Positions 1 to 9,087 are shown, counted from the stretch's first letter. The stretch is 64,000 bases of DNA from Arthrobacter echini (GCF_008107445.1 NZ_VSLD01000002.1:62001-126000), one strand, 5' to 3'. Notes: generated from the sequence alone by a model not told the origin. Numbers and translations are program-made.

Positions 1-223
1 CGGCAGCAAGGGCCTGCGCATAGAGCACCTCATGCGCGCCGTGGTGGACGAGTTCCGCGAGCACGAGGACATGCCGAACACGACCAATCCCGACGACTGG
101 GCGCGCATCTCCGGTAAGAAGGGTGAGCGCATCACGTACATCCGCACCATCGTGCAGGGCAAGGCTGGTCAGGAACCCGGAAAGTCGCTCGAGACCACGG
201 CCAACACCGGTCAGTATCTGTGA
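1..223 (+). CDS. mpa: Proteasomal AAA+ ATPase (Mpa/ARC), C-terminal fragment
   Basis: Only the last 73 or so codons are inside the window; the gene begins upstream. The protein ends in Gln-Tyr-Leu, the C-terminal tail by which Mpa/ARC hexamers dock into pockets of the proteasome alpha ring, and the preceding helix-rich stretch with [13 protein letters not shown] fits the end of that family. The ATPase recognises pupylated proteins by its N-terminal coiled coils, unfolds them and threads them into the 20S core. The identification rests on the tail plus the position directly before dop, pup, prcB and prcA. The stop TGA overlaps a possible GTG start for dop, which suggests coupled translation. 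Confidence 0.88.
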   Translation, partial: GSKGLRIEHLMRAVVDEFREHEDMPNTTNPDDWARISGKKGERITYIRTIVQGKAGQEPGKSLETTANTGQYL

Positions 224-300
224 TCCGTTCGCCAGGGCGGTCGACGACCCGACCGGTGGGACTCCCACCGGTCGGGGAGGGGATCTCCGTCCACCGGGTC

Positions 301-1866
301 ATGGGCACCGAGACGGAGTACGGCATCATCGCGCCGGATCTCCCGTCCGCCAACGCGACCCTCCTGTCCTCGCAGGTGGTCAACGCGTACGCGGCCACCC
401 TGCGCCAGGGCCTCGGCAACCTGGCGGGAACCCGATGGGACTACACGGACGAGACGCCGCTGACAGATGCGCGCGGGTTCCGGATGGACCGCGCCAGCGC
501 CCACCCGAGCCAGCTCACCGATGAACCCCCCGAGCTCAGTGCCGAGCAGATCGCCCTCGAGCGGGGCGGATCCGAGGAGATCCCCGTCCTCATGAACCTC
601 GTGCTGAACAATGGCGCGCGGCTGTACGTCGACCATGCCCATCCCGAGTACTCCTCGCCCGAGGTGACCAATCCCCTCGACGCGGTCCTCTGGGACCGGG
701 CCGGGGACCACGTGGCCGCAGCGGCGATGGACAGGATCAACGCCACGCCCGGCTTCTCCCCGGTGATCCTGTACAAGAACAACACGGACAGCAAGAGCGT
801 CTCCTACGGCTCGCACGAGAACTACCTCGTACCGCGCAGCGTCCCGTTCTCCCGGCTCGCCGAAGCGCTCATCCCGTTCTTCGTCTCACGCCAGGTCATC
901 TGCGGGGCCGGTCGCGTGGGACGCGGGCCGCTGAACCAGGAGGCCGGCTTCCAGCTCAGCCAGCGCGCCGATTTCTTCGAGAACGAGATCGGGCTGGAGA
1001 CCACCGTGCGGCGGCCCATCATCAACACGAGGGACGAACCGCACGCCGTCGCGGAGAAGTACCGGCGGCTCCACGTCATCATCGGCGACGCGAATCTGAA
1101 CGAGGTCTCCAACTACCTCAAGACGGGGACGACGGCGCTCGTCCTCGCCCTCATCGAACAGGGCCTGGCGCCAGTGCCCGCACTCGAGGACCCGGTGGAC
1201 GCCCTGAGGGCCATCAGCCACGACCCAACGCTGCGGGCCCGCGTCCGCCTCACCGATGGCAGGACCATGACAGGCCTCGACCTGCAGGAGGTGTACTGCG
1301 ACGCGGTCCTGCAGGCGCTCCCGGAGGACGCCGACGAGCAGACGCGCGACGTCGTGGAGCGCTGGCAGGCCCTCCTGGCGACGCTGCGGCGGGACCCGGC
1401 GGATGCCTCGCGCCAGGTCGACTGGATCGCCAAGCTCAAGGTGCTCGAGGCCTACCGCGCCCGCGACGGCCTGGCCTGGACCGACGCCCGGCTGGCGCTG
1501 GTGGACCTGCAGTACGCGGACCTCCGACCCGACCGGGGGATCTACGCCAGACTGGCCCGGCGCGGCGACGTCGAGCTCCTCGTGGAACCTGCCGAGGTGG
1601 CCCGGGCCGCCGTCGAGCCCCCGCGGGACACCCGGGCCTACTTCCGTGGGCGCTGCATCTCCGAGTATCCGGCGGAAGTGGTCGGGGCCAGCTGGGACTC
1701 GCTGATCTTCGAGCTCGCAGGGGAACGGCGCCTCCAGCGGGTCGAGACCCGGGAACCGCTGCGTGGCACTGCAGGGCTCACCGCGGAGCTCTTCGACCAG
1801 GCCGGCGATGCCGAGGATTTTCTCGCCCGGCTGTTGAGCGGACCGGATCGGCGCGTGGCACCATAG
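301..1866 (+). CDS. dop: Depupylase / Pup deamidase Dop
   Basis: Dop converts the C-terminal Gln of Pup to Glu before ligation and also cleaves Pup from substrates. From ATG 301 the protein has 521 residues. It begins MGTETEYGI, the ATP/Mg-binding strand of the carboxylate-amine ligase fold shared with PafA, and carries the nucleophilic Asp in LYVDHAHPEYSSPE (Asp111 in this numbering). [13 protein letters not shown] is another shared block. The frame stays open upstream to GTG 220, which overlaps the mpa stop, and also offers GTG 256. I chose ATG 301 because conserved sequence starts there, but no well-spaced ribosome site precedes it, so the start is uncertain. The gene lies between mpa and pup as in other actinobacteria. 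Confidence 0.93.
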   Translation: MGTETEYGIIAPDLPSANATLLSSQVVNAYAATLRQGLGNLAGTRWDYTDETPLTDARGFRMDRASAHPSQLTDEPPELSAEQIALERGGSEEIPVLMNLVLNNGARLYVDHAHPEYSSPEVTNPLDAVLWDRAGDHVAAAAMDRINATPGFSPVILYKNNTDSKSVSYGSHENYLVPRSVPFSRLAEALIPFFVSRQVICGAGRVGRGPLNQEAGFQLSQRADFFENEIGLETTVRRPIINTRDEPHAVAEKYRRLHVIIGDANLNEVSNYLKTGTTALVLALIEQGLAPVPALEDPVDALRAISHDPTLRARVRLTDGRTMTGLDLQEVYCDAVLQALPEDADEQTRDVVERWQALLATLRRDPADASRQVDWIAKLKVLEAYRARDGLAWTDARLALVDLQYADLRPDRGIYARLARRGDVELLVEPAEVARAAVEPPRDTRAYFRGRCISEYPAEVVGASWDSLIFELAGERRLQRVETREPLRGTAGLTAELFDQAGDAEDFLARLLSGPDRRVAP

Positions 1867-1881
1867 GAGCCTGAGCAACCT

Positions 1882-1897
1882 GATCACCTCGGTGATC
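1882..1897. promoter_or_regulatory. Perfect palindrome between dop and pup
   Basis: GATCACC-TC-GGTGATC is an exact inverted repeat with 7-base arms and a 2-base centre, ending 24 bases before the pup ATG. It could be an operator, or a small hairpin in the dop-pup transcript. No regulator is assigned. Confidence 0.5.
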
Positions 1898-1921
1898 GCG
1901 GGTACGGAAAGGGTGACCATC

Positions 1922-2122
1922 ATGGCAACACAGGACCGCAGCACCACCTCCTCGTCGGCTGCGGCGGAGGAGGAGATCCCGGAACCCGCCGACGCTGCCC
2001 CCGCAGCCCAGGGCTCCGCGCAGACCCAGGGCGTCGACGACCTGCTGGACGAGATCGACGGCGTCCTGGAGTCCAACGCGGAGGAGTTCGTTCGCGGCTT
2101 CGTGCAGAAGGGCGGCCAGTAG
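1922..2122 (+). CDS. pup: Prokaryotic ubiquitin-like protein Pup
   Basis: Pup is the small disordered protein modifier attached to lysines of proteins destined for the proteasome. The 66-residue product has the usual family length, an acidic middle (GVDDLLDEIDGVLESNAEE) that binds the Mpa coiled coil, and the diagnostic end FVQKGGQ. The terminal Gln means Dop must deamidate it before PafA can ligate it. I chose ATG 1922 (MATQDRS) because it matches the family length and has GGAAAGGG at a sensible distance; the frame is open further upstream from GTG 1892. Only three bases separate its stop from prcB. Confidence 0.96.
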   Translation: MATQDRSTTSSSAAAEEEIPEPADAAPAAQGSAQTQGVDDLLDEIDGVLESNAEEFVRGFVQKGGQ

Positions 2123-2125
2123 CGG

Positions 2126-2968
2126 ATGCTCCCGGAGGATCTGGCATCAGCGATACCCGGGGCCGCGGCCGGTTCGTTCGCCGGCTACCTGTCCGTCCAT
2201 CACCCCTCCCTCCTGCCCTCGCCCGGGATGCCTCCGCCCTCGACACCGGGCGTGACCGGCACCCCGTCCGGCGCAGGCCAGCTGGCACCGCACGCGACGA
2301 CGATCGTCGCCATGACCTTCCCGGGAGGCGTCCTCATGGCGGGGGACCGGCGCGCCACCATGGGCAACGTCATCGCGAGCCGCCACATCGAGAAGGTCTT
2401 CCCCGCCGATGACTACTCCGTCCTCGGGATCGCCGGCAGCGCCGGTATAGGGGTGGACCTGGCGCGCCTGTTCCAGGTGGAGCTCGAGCACTACGAGAAG
2501 ATCGAGGCCACCAGGATGAGCCTCGACGGCAAGGCCAACCGGCTCGCCGCGATGGTGCGCCAGAATCTTCCCCTCGCGATGCAGGGCCTCGCCGTCGTGC
2601 CCCTGTTCGCCGGCTTCGACACCGAGCGCCGGGTGGGCCGGCTCTTCTCCTTCGATGCCACGGGCGGCCGCTACGAGGAGCGCGAACACCACTCGGTAGG
2701 CTCCGGCTCGGTCTTCGCCCGGGGCGCGCTGAAGAAGCTCTGGAACTCCGACCTGGACGAGGCGGCGGCGGTACGCGTGGGCGTGGAGGCGCTCTACGAC
2801 GCCGCCGACGACGACTCCGCCACCGGGGGCCCGGACGTGGTCCGCGGACTGTGGCCCGTGGTCTACGTGGTGGACGCGGCCGGATCGCGGCGGGTCCCCG
2901 ATCGGGAGCTCGAGGCCGTCGCCCGCGAGCTCATCGAGGCCCGTTCCTCCGCCGGACGGGAGGCCTAG
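2126..2968 (+). CDS. prcB: 20S proteasome beta subunit PrcB
   Basis: This is the catalytic subunit of the actinobacterial 20S proteasome. A propeptide of 57 residues precedes the mature N-terminus: in [11 protein letters not shown], Thr58 is the predicted autocatalytic cleavage site and nucleophile. Asp17 (in GDRR) and Lys33 (in HIEKVF) of the mature chain are in their expected places. [15 protein letters not shown] near the C-terminus is a strongly conserved block. The gene begins 3 bases after the pup stop and is followed within 2 bases by prcA, consistent with one operon and matched synthesis of beta and alpha rings. Confidence 0.96.
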   Translation: MLPEDLASAIPGAAAGSFAGYLSVHHPSLLPSPGMPPPSTPGVTGTPSGAGQLAPHATTIVAMTFPGGVLMAGDRRATMGNVIASRHIEKVFPADDYSVLGIAGSAGIGVDLARLFQVELEHYEKIEATRMSLDGKANRLAAMVRQNLPLAMQGLAVVPLFAGFDTERRVGRLFSFDATGGRYEEREHHSVGSGSVFARGALKKLWNSDLDEAAAVRVGVEALYDAADDDSATGGPDVVRGLWPVVYVVDAAGSRRVPDRELEAVARELIEARSSAGREA

Positions 2969-2970
2969 GC

Positions 2971-3708
2971 ATGACCCAGCCGTTCTACGTGTCCCCCGAG
3001 CAGTTGATGAAGGACCGCGCCGACTTCGCGCGGAAGGGCATCGGCCGAGGGCGGTCGGTGGTGGTCATGAGTTGCCGTGACGGCATCGCGCTCGTCGCCG
3101 AGAATCCCTCGCCCTCCCTGCACAAGCTCGGGGAGATCTACGACCGGATCGCCTTCGCGGCGGTGGGCAAGTACAACGAGTTCGAGAGCCTCCGGCAGGC
3201 CGGCGTGCGGTATGCGGACATCCGCGGCTACTCCTACGCGCGTGAGGACGTCACGGCCCGCGGGCTCGCCAGCGTCTACGCGCAGAGCCTGGGTGCGGTC
3301 TTCACGGCGGAGAGCAAGCCGTTCGAGGTGGAACTCGTGGTGGCCGAGGTGGGCCGCACCCAGGAGGCGGACCACCTGTACCGGCTGATGTTCGACGGCT
3401 CCATCGCGGACGAGGCGGGCTTCGTGGTCATGGGTGGGGCTGCGGACGCCGTGGTCGACGCACTGCGGGCCTCCTGGTCCCCGGAGCTCGGCCTCGGTGA
3501 GGCCGTGTACGCCTCCGCCCGCTCCCTGCGGAGGGCCTCGGGCGAGAGGACCGACGACTCGTCCGGCGATCGGACACCCGATGCGTCGGTCCTCGAGGTG
3601 GCCTTCCTCGAGCGCGATCCGGACACGCTCCGGGGCAGTCGCCGTGCCTTCCGCCGCATCGGGGAACCCGAACTCGGCACACTGCTGCAGCACGGACAGG
3701 ACGCCTGA
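2971..3708 (+). CDS. prcA: 20S proteasome alpha subunit PrcA
   Basis: PrcA forms the outer rings that gate the proteolytic chamber and receive the Mpa/ARC C-terminal tail. The 245-residue protein starts [20 protein letters not shown], closely following the family N-terminus that forms the gate, and contains [19 protein letters not shown] and [10 protein letters not shown]. The catalytic Thr is absent, as expected for an alpha subunit. The start ATG 2971 has GGGAGG about 7 bases upstream, inside the end of prcB. The stop overlaps the pafA start by one base, so translation is probably coupled. Confidence 0.95.
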   Translation: MTQPFYVSPEQLMKDRADFARKGIGRGRSVVVMSCRDGIALVAENPSPSLHKLGEIYDRIAFAAVGKYNEFESLRQAGVRYADIRGYSYAREDVTARGLASVYAQSLGAVFTAESKPFEVELVVAEVGRTQEADHLYRLMFDGSIADEAGFVVMGGAADAVVDALRASWSPELGLGEAVYASARSLRRASGERTDDSSGDRTPDASVLEVAFLERDPDTLRGSRRAFRRIGEPELGTLLQHGQDA

Positions 3709-5069
3709 TGGAACGACGCATCTTCGGCGTGGAGACCGAGTTCGGGATCTCCTACTCCGGGCCCAACTCCCGTCAGCTGTCTCCCGAGGAGGTGGCCAGG
3801 TACCTTTTCCGCAAAGTGGTGAGCTGGGGCAGGTCCTCGAACGTCTTCCTCACGAACGGCTCCCGGCTGTATCTCGATGTGGGGTCGCACCCTGAGTACG
3901 CCACCGCCGAGTGCGACGACCTCGCGCAGCTCATCGCCCACGATCGGGCCGGCGAGCTGATCCTCGAGGACCTCGTCCAGGAGGCCCAGCGGAAGCTAGC
4001 GCAGGAGGGCTACGACGGCAGGATCTACCTCTTCAAGAACAACACGGACTCGGCCGGCAACTCCTACGGCAGCCACGAGAACTACCTGATCCCCCGCAGG
4101 ATCGAGTTCGCCCGCCTCGCCGACATCCTCATCCCCTTCCTCGTCACGCGGCAACTGCTGGTCGGAGCGGGCAAGGTCCTCGCCACGCAGACCGGTTCCC
4201 TCTACGCGTTCTCGCAGCGCGCCGACCACCTGTGGGAGGGCATCTCCTCGGCGACCACCCGGTCGCGGCCGATCATCAACACCCGCGACGAACCCCACGC
4301 CGACGCCGAGCACTACCGCCGCCTGCACGTGATCGCCGGGGACTCCAACATGTCGGAGACCACCACGCTCCTCAAGATCGGATCCGTCGATCTCCTCCTG
4401 CGCATGGTGGAGGCCGGGGAGCAGATGCGTGACTTCCGCCTGGAGAACCCGATCCGGAGCATCCGGGAGATCTCCCACGATCTGAGTGGACGCCAGCTGC
4501 TGAAACTGGCGAACGGCAGGCAGCTGACCGCCATCGAGATGCAGCGGGAGTACCTCGGGCGTGCGAGCGCCTTCGTGGAGCGGCACGGCGCGCACAACGA
4601 CCACGTGCCCGCGATCCTCGACCTGTGGGCGCGGGTCCTCGACGCCGTCGAGACCGGTGACACCACCGGCATCGACACGGAGGTGGACTGGGCGATCAAG
4701 AAGAAGCTGATCGACCGCTATCTCGCCCGGTCGGGGGAGGACCTCGACTCCGCGAGGGCGGCCCAGCTGGATCTCACCTACCACGACATCTCCCGGCAAC
4801 GCGGGCTCTTCTTCCTGCTGCAGGCACGGGGGGAAGCGGCGCGCGTCATCGAGGACACGGTGATCAAGGAAGCCGTGGACACCCCTCCCCAGACCACGCG
4901 CGCCAAGCTGCGCGGGGAGTTCGTCCGACGCGCGAAAGAGGCGAACCGCGACTACACGGTGGACTGGGTGCACCTCAAACTGAACGACCGCGCCCAGCAG
5001 ACGATCCTCTGCAAGGATCCTTTCGCCTCGGTGGACGAGCGCGTGGACCTGCTTCTGCAGCAGCTGTAG
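3708..5069 (+). CDS. pafA: Pup-protein ligase PafA
   Basis: PafA activates the C-terminal Glu of Pup with ATP and joins it to a substrate lysine. The 453-residue protein begins [17 protein letters not shown], the ATP-binding strand of the family, and has the catalytic Asp57 in [19 protein letters not shown]. Shared blocks with Dop include [20 protein letters not shown] and [13 protein letters not shown]. It lacks the Dop-specific insertion before the catalytic Asp, which separates ligase from deamidase. TGATG overlap with prcA indicates co-translation. It completes the pupylation set within one run of genes. Confidence 0.97.
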   Translation: MERRIFGVETEFGISYSGPNSRQLSPEEVARYLFRKVVSWGRSSNVFLTNGSRLYLDVGSHPEYATAECDDLAQLIAHDRAGELILEDLVQEAQRKLAQEGYDGRIYLFKNNTDSAGNSYGSHENYLIPRRIEFARLADILIPFLVTRQLLVGAGKVLATQTGSLYAFSQRADHLWEGISSATTRSRPIINTRDEPHADAEHYRRLHVIAGDSNMSETTTLLKIGSVDLLLRMVEAGEQMRDFRLENPIRSIREISHDLSGRQLLKLANGRQLTAIEMQREYLGRASAFVERHGAHNDHVPAILDLWARVLDAVETGDTTGIDTEVDWAIKKKLIDRYLARSGEDLDSARAAQLDLTYHDISRQRGLFFLLQARGEAARVIEDTVIKEAVDTPPQTTRAKLRGEFVRRAKEANRDYTVDWVHLKLNDRAQQTILCKDPFASVDERVDLLLQQL

Positions 5070-5205
5070 CAGGCGGCGGCGGGGCGTCCCCGGCACCCTC
5101 CGGAGCACCGGCCCGGAACCGGTCGGCGCCCATCAGCCGTTAGGCTTGTCGGAGCTTCCCCGTCCGCTGACCTCACTGAGCGGACATCGACTCGAAAGTG
5201 GTTCT

Positions 5206-6174
5206 GTGCGAAAAGTACTTGCAATCCTGCTTCCGCTGCTGCTCACGCTGACCGCGTGCGGCGGAATGACGACGGACGACGTGATGGGGGGATCCGCCGG
5301 GAACGCCGCGGGTGCCACCGAGATCCTCGACTCGGTGACCGTGAGCGGGGGATCGGACGAGGAACCCCCGACGGTGGAGTTCGACCCGCCGCTCGACATC
5401 ACGGGCGTGGCGGCGAAGACGGTCGTCGAGGGCGACGGCGACGAGGTGCAGGCCGGTGAGCGTGTGACCTACCAGCTGATCTCGCTCAACGCCGAGGACG
5501 GCGAAGTGCTCGGCGACACCTACAGCCGCGGCGAGCCGCAGCCCCTGCCGGTCGACGACACCCTCAAGGAACAGGACGCCGAACTGTACGACGTCCTCGT
5601 CGGTACGAAGGTCGGCGCGCAGGTGGCCTACACCAGACCGGTCGACGCAGCCGCGGAGGGGCAACCCGCAACACCACAGCAGCTGATCGTGTTCCGGATC
5701 ATCTCCTCCGAAGAGCTTCCGCCGCCCCCGCCCGAGCCGGAGATCCTTTCGCCCGAGGGCGTGCAGAAGCTCGACGACGACGGACAACTGCCCACGTTCA
5801 CCTTCGACGACGACGGCGCGCCCGCGGTCAGCATCCCCGACAACGAGCCCTCCGACGACCTCGTGGTCAAGGTTCTCGAGGAGGGCGACGGCGAGACCGT
5901 CACTGAGGCGGACACGATCACCGCCAACTACACCGGCTGGACCTACAGCGACGGCGAGAAGTTCGACTCGAGCTTCGACCGCGGCGAGCCCGCCACCTTC
6001 CCCCTCAGCAACGTGATCCAGGGCTGGACGAAGGGTCTGGCCGGCCAGAAGGTCGGCTCGAAGGTCATGCTGGTCATCCCCGAGCCCTGGGCCTATCCCG
6101 AGGCGGGGCAGGGGAGTCCTGAAGGGACTCTCGTGTTCTTCGTCGAGCTCGTCGGCAAGGACTCCGCGGAATAG
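5206..6174 (+). CDS. FKBP-type peptidyl-prolyl isomerase lipoprotein
   Basis: The product is a secreted, membrane-anchored prolyl isomerase. From GTG 5206 the N-terminus is MRKVLAILLPLLLTLTACGG, a lipoprotein signal with lipobox LTAC and Cys18. The mature part has a degenerate FKBP-like region (about residues 60-165), a Pro-rich linker with PPPPPEPE, and a well-preserved C-terminal FKBP domain (about 215-320) with DTITANYTGW, FDSSFDRGEP and VIQGWTKGLAGQKVGS. An in-frame TTG at 5146 would add residues before the signal peptide and is unlikely. The second domain looks active; the first may not be. The likely client set is exported proteins. Confidence 0.87.
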   Translation: MRKVLAILLPLLLTLTACGGMTTDDVMGGSAGNAAGATEILDSVTVSGGSDEEPPTVEFDPPLDITGVAAKTVVEGDGDEVQAGERVTYQLISLNAEDGEVLGDTYSRGEPQPLPVDDTLKEQDAELYDVLVGTKVGAQVAYTRPVDAAAEGQPATPQQLIVFRIISSEELPPPPPEPEILSPEGVQKLDDDGQLPTFTFDDDGAPAVSIPDNEPSDDLVVKVLEEGDGETVTEADTITANYTGWTYSDGEKFDSSFDRGEPATFPLSNVIQGWTKGLAGQKVGSKVMLVIPEPWAYPEAGQGSPEGTLVFFVELVGKDSAE

Positions 6175-6217
6175 TCCGCAGCAGCCACGCACCCATCGAA
6201 CGCTAGGAGAAACCATC

Positions 6218-6613
6218 ATGTCCTTCGGACAGCGCAAGCTCGACCGCGAGAAGCCGGAGATCGACTTCCCCGACCACGGAGCGCCCACCGAGCTCCTCGT
6301 CGAGGACCTCATTCCCGGCACCGGTGAAGAGGCGAAGGCCGGCAACACCGTCTCCGCACACTACGTGGGAGTGGCATTCTCCACCGGAGAGGAGTTCGAC
6401 GCCTCCTGGAACCGCGGTGCACCGCTCGACTTCAAGGTCGGGGCAGGGCAGGTCATCGAGGGCTGGGACCAGGGTCTGCTCGGCATGAAGGTGGGCGGGC
6501 GGCGACGACTCGAGATCCCGTCCCGCCTGGCCTACGGCTCCGGCGGTGCAGGCTCGGCCATCGGACCCGACGAGGCGCTGATCTTCGTCGTCGATCTGCT
6601 GGGTGTCCGCTAG
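6218..6613 (+). CDS. FKBP-type peptidyl-prolyl isomerase, cytoplasmic
   Basis: A 131-residue single-domain FKBP that catalyses cis-trans isomerisation of Xaa-Pro bonds. The domain spans about residues 38-131 with VSAHYVGVAFSTGEEFDAS, GQVIEGWDQGLLGMKVGGRR and RLAYGSGGAG, which supply the aromatic ligand pocket of the family. There is no signal peptide, so it should act in the cytoplasm, unlike its neighbour. AGGAGAAACC precedes ATG 6218 at good spacing. It sits 43 bases after the lipoprotein FKBP and may share its transcript. A hairpin terminator follows at 6659-6700. Confidence 0.9.
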   Translation: MSFGQRKLDREKPEIDFPDHGAPTELLVEDLIPGTGEEAKAGNTVSAHYVGVAFSTGEEFDASWNRGAPLDFKVGAGQVIEGWDQGLLGMKVGGRRRLEIPSRLAYGSGGAGSAIGPDEALIFVVDLLGVR

Positions 6614-6658
6614 CAGCATCCTCCGGGGCCCGCAGATCCGGGCGCCGCAGCTTTGTCC

Positions 6659-6700
6659 GCAGGGGACGCAGGCCGGCCGGCGCCGGCGGGCGTCCCCTGC
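6659..6700 (+). terminator. Hairpin after the FKBP genes
   Basis: GCAGGGGACGC and GCGTCCCCTGC form a perfect 11-bp stem around a GC-rich loop that can itself pair. No U-run follows, as is common in high-GC actinobacteria. Confidence 0.6.
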
Positions 6701-6716
6701 GCCAGTGCCACGAAGG

Positions 6717-6722
6717 TAGGGT
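6717..6722 (+). promoter_or_regulatory. -10 box of a leaderless pafBC promoter
   Basis: TAGGGT lies exactly 6 bases before GTG 6729, so transcription would begin at or beside the start codon. No convincing -35 box is seen. Confidence 0.45.
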
Positions 6723-6728
6723 TTCACC

Positions 6729-8717
6729 GTGTCCGCAAAACGTACCGAGCGTCTCCTCACGCTCGTGATCATGCTCCTGTCGAGCCGCCGCGGGTTCACC
6801 AAGGAGGACCTGTTCTCCGAGATCGACCTGTACCGCGAGGCGACGTCGAGCGCCGCGCGTGAGAAGCTCTTCGACCGGGACAAGGCCGCCCTGCGTGAGC
6901 AGGGCATCCCGCTGGAGTCGTTCAGCGAGGACGCCATGTTCGACAACGACAACACCGTGCAGCGCTACCGGATCAACGCCGAGGACTACCGGCTGGGAGG
7001 TGTGAGCTTCCTGCCCGAGGAATACGCCGTCCTCAATCTGGCCGCCGGTGTCTGGGACCAGGGATCACTCGACTCGGCCGCGTCGCGGGCGCTGAGGAAG
7101 CTCAGTTCGCGCAGTACCGACGGCGACGTCGAGCTCACTCCGCTCATCCAGCCGCGGATCACCACCGACGCCCCGTACTGGGACATCGTCTGGCAGGCGC
7201 TCACGTCGCGGAGCCCGCTGCGCTTCCCCTACCGGGCCGCCAGTACAGGGCGCGAGGAGGTCCGCACCATCCACCCGTGGGGCATGGGGGCACGGTTCGG
7301 CCACTGGTACGTCGTGGGGTATGACACCACCCGGGAGGCCGAGCGCTTCTTCAGGCTCTCCCGTATGACCGGTGAGCCGGTGGTGCTCGGAGGCACTTTC
7401 GAGGTCCCCGCCTCCTTCGACATGAACAGGACGCTCTCCTCGCTCTCGCGTACCGAACCGGACCGGACCGCCGTCGTCGCCGTTCGTCCCGGCTCCTGCC
7501 AGGTCCTGCGCGTCCGCAAGGACACCGAGGTGACCCGGACCGGACAGGAGTGGGATCTGCTGCGCGTCCCGTACGCCGCCTCCAGCCCGATGGCAGCCAC
7601 TATCGCCGGGCTGGGCGTCAACGCGCGGGTGGAGGAGCCGCAGGAGCTGGTCACCGAGGTGGCGCGCCTGCTCGACGGCGCGTACGAGGCCGCCGGGAAA
7701 GCGCCGCGCGATCTGGAGATCACCGACGGTGTGCGTCCGGCACCGCGGCGGAAGGCCTCGTCCCAGGATCATCTGCTGCGCCTGCTCGACCTCGTCCCCT
7801 ATCTCCTGGCGCACCCCGGCGCGGAGATCGGGGAGACGGCCCGGAGATTCGAAATCAGCGAGAGCCAGCTCACGAAGGATCTCGATCTCCTGTTCGTCAG
7901 TGGTCCCCGGCATTATCCTGACGCTCTCATGGACGTGAATATCGAGGACGGCCGGATCTACCTGAGCAACGCCCGCGATCTCGCAGAACCGGTGAAGCTG
8001 AGCATGGACGAGGCGTGCTCCCTGATCGTGGGGCTGCAGGCGCTGCAGGAACTGACCGGGATGCGGGACAACGAGGCGATCGTCAGTGCGCAGACGAAAC
8101 TGTCGATCGCCGCCGGCGATGCGGCCCGCATCGGCAACGCCGTCGCCACCAAGCTCACGGAAGACGATCTCGACCCTACGCTCGAGGTCCTCCAGGCGGC
8201 GCTGCAGGGCGGGGTCCGGATCGCTGTGGACTATTTCGTTCCCACCCGGGACGAGATCACGCACCGCCTACTCGAACCGATCAGGATCTTCCTCCATCAG
8301 GACACCTGGTATCTCGAGGCGTGGAGCACCGAGGCGAACGGGCTGCGCAATTTCCGGCTCGATCGCATCCAGAGTGCGCGCCTGACCGAGGAACCCGCCA
8401 CGGCCGGCCGCGACGAGGTGTCCCTGGCCAGGACCAGGCGTACGTCCTCGCCCTACCGCGCGGCGGAGGCGGACCAGACCGTGACGCTCGTGCTCGAACC
8501 GAGCGCCCGCTGGATCGCAGCGCAGTACAACGCGGAGGCCGTGCAGGAACTGGGCGAGGACCGCCTCGCCGCCCGCCTCCGCGTGGCCTCGAGTGCGTGG
8601 ATCCCCGGCCTCGTGGCTGGTCTCGGGGGATCGGCGGCGGTCAGCGCCCCGAACGCCGTCCGCGAGGAGACCCTGCGGTGGCTCGAGGCGGCCCGCGCGC
8701 ACCACGCGCTGACCTAG
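6729..8717 (+). CDS. pafBC: Fused PafBC transcriptional activator (two WYL modules)
   Basis: PafB and PafC are usually separate proteins that together activate the LexA/RecA-independent DNA-damage response; in Arthrobacter they are known as one fused chain, as here. Each half has an N-terminal helical winged-helix part and a WYL domain. The first half includes SPLRFPYRAAS and HWYVVGYDTTREAERFFRLSR; the second includes LLRLLDLVPYLLAHPGAEI, ISESQLTKDLDLLF and LHQDTWYLEAWSTEANGLRN. Length is 662 residues, about twice a single Paf regulator. Its position after the proteasome genes matches the pafABC order, with two FKBP genes in between. The single chain ensures 1:1 stoichiometry of both halves. 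Confidence 0.93.
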   Translation: MSAKRTERLLTLVIMLLSSRRGFTKEDLFSEIDLYREATSSAAREKLFDRDKAALREQGIPLESFSEDAMFDNDNTVQRYRINAEDYRLGGVSFLPEEYAVLNLAAGVWDQGSLDSAASRALRKLSSRSTDGDVELTPLIQPRITTDAPYWDIVWQALTSRSPLRFPYRAASTGREEVRTIHPWGMGARFGHWYVVGYDTTREAERFFRLSRMTGEPVVLGGTFEVPASFDMNRTLSSLSRTEPDRTAVVAVRPGSCQVLRVRKDTEVTRTGQEWDLLRVPYAASSPMAATIAGLGVNARVEEPQELVTEVARLLDGAYEAAGKAPRDLEITDGVRPAPRRKASSQDHLLRLLDLVPYLLAHPGAEIGETARRFEISESQLTKDLDLLFVSGPRHYPDALMDVNIEDGRIYLSNARDLAEPVKLSMDEACSLIVGLQALQELTGMRDNEAIVSAQTKLSIAAGDAARIGNAVATKLTEDDLDPTLEVLQAALQGGVRIAVDYFVPTRDEITHRLLEPIRIFLHQDTWYLEAWSTEANGLRNFRLDRIQSARLTEEPATAGRDEVSLARTRRTSSPYRAAEADQTVTLVLEPSARWIAAQYNAEAVQELGEDRLAARLRVASSAWIPGLVAGLGGSAAVSAPNAVREETLRWLEAARAHHALT

Positions 8718-8720
8718 ACT
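8715..8720 (+). promoter_or_regulatory. -10 box overlapping the pafBC stop
   Basis: TAGACT is 6 bases before ATG 8727 and shares its TAG with the pafBC stop codon. The surrounding 13 bases TGACCTAGACTGG recur exactly at 9075-9087, upstream of tatA. Confidence 0.4.
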
Positions 8721-8726
8721 GGACCC

Positions 8727-9077
8727 ATGCTCTGGTGGATGTGGATCGTGCTGTGGGTGGCCCTCGTGCTCGTCGGGATGATCTTCCTCGGGGTGGTCGG
8801 GTATCGAGTCTTCCGGCGTGGAGTGAGGACGTTCGCCGAATTCGGGGACGCCATGGACCGGCTGCAGGTGGATGCGTCCTCGGCTGACGACGCGTCCGCG
8901 CGCAGGCCGGAAGTTCCCGACATCCGTGTTCCGGCCGTGTTCTCGGCACCCGAGGACGTGCGCGCTGCGCGGCAGCGGGCCACCGTACGGCGCCTCGACG
9001 ACCGCCGCAGCAGGCGTGTGGAACTGCGCGCGAGCCGCCGTCAGCCGCAACTGCTGCGGGACATGCCCCACCTGTGA
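8727..9077 (+). CDS. Small single-pass membrane protein of unknown function
   Basis: The 116-residue product has one clear membrane segment at the N-terminus (about residues 4-27, WWMWIVLWVALVLVGMIFLG) followed by a charged, Arg-rich cytoplasmic tail with RRQPQLLRDMPHL at its end. I do not recognise a family with certainty; such proteins are often found beside tatA in actinobacteria. It is flanked by 13-base direct repeats that contain TAGACT promoter boxes. Codon use and frame are consistent with a real gene. A role in envelope or export functions is only suggested by the neighbours. Confidence 0.7.
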   Translation: MLWWMWIVLWVALVLVGMIFLGVVGYRVFRRGVRTFAEFGDAMDRLQVDASSADDASARRPEVPDIRVPAVFSAPEDVRAARQRATVRRLDDRRSRRVELRASRRQPQLLRDMPHL

Positions 9078-9087
9078 CCTAGACTGG
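9075..9087 (+). promoter_or_regulatory. Probable tatA promoter, second copy of 13-base repeat
   Basis: TGACCTAGACTGG contains the -10-like TAGACT at 9080-9085, giving a leader of about 20 bases before the tatA ATG. Confidence 0.4.
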
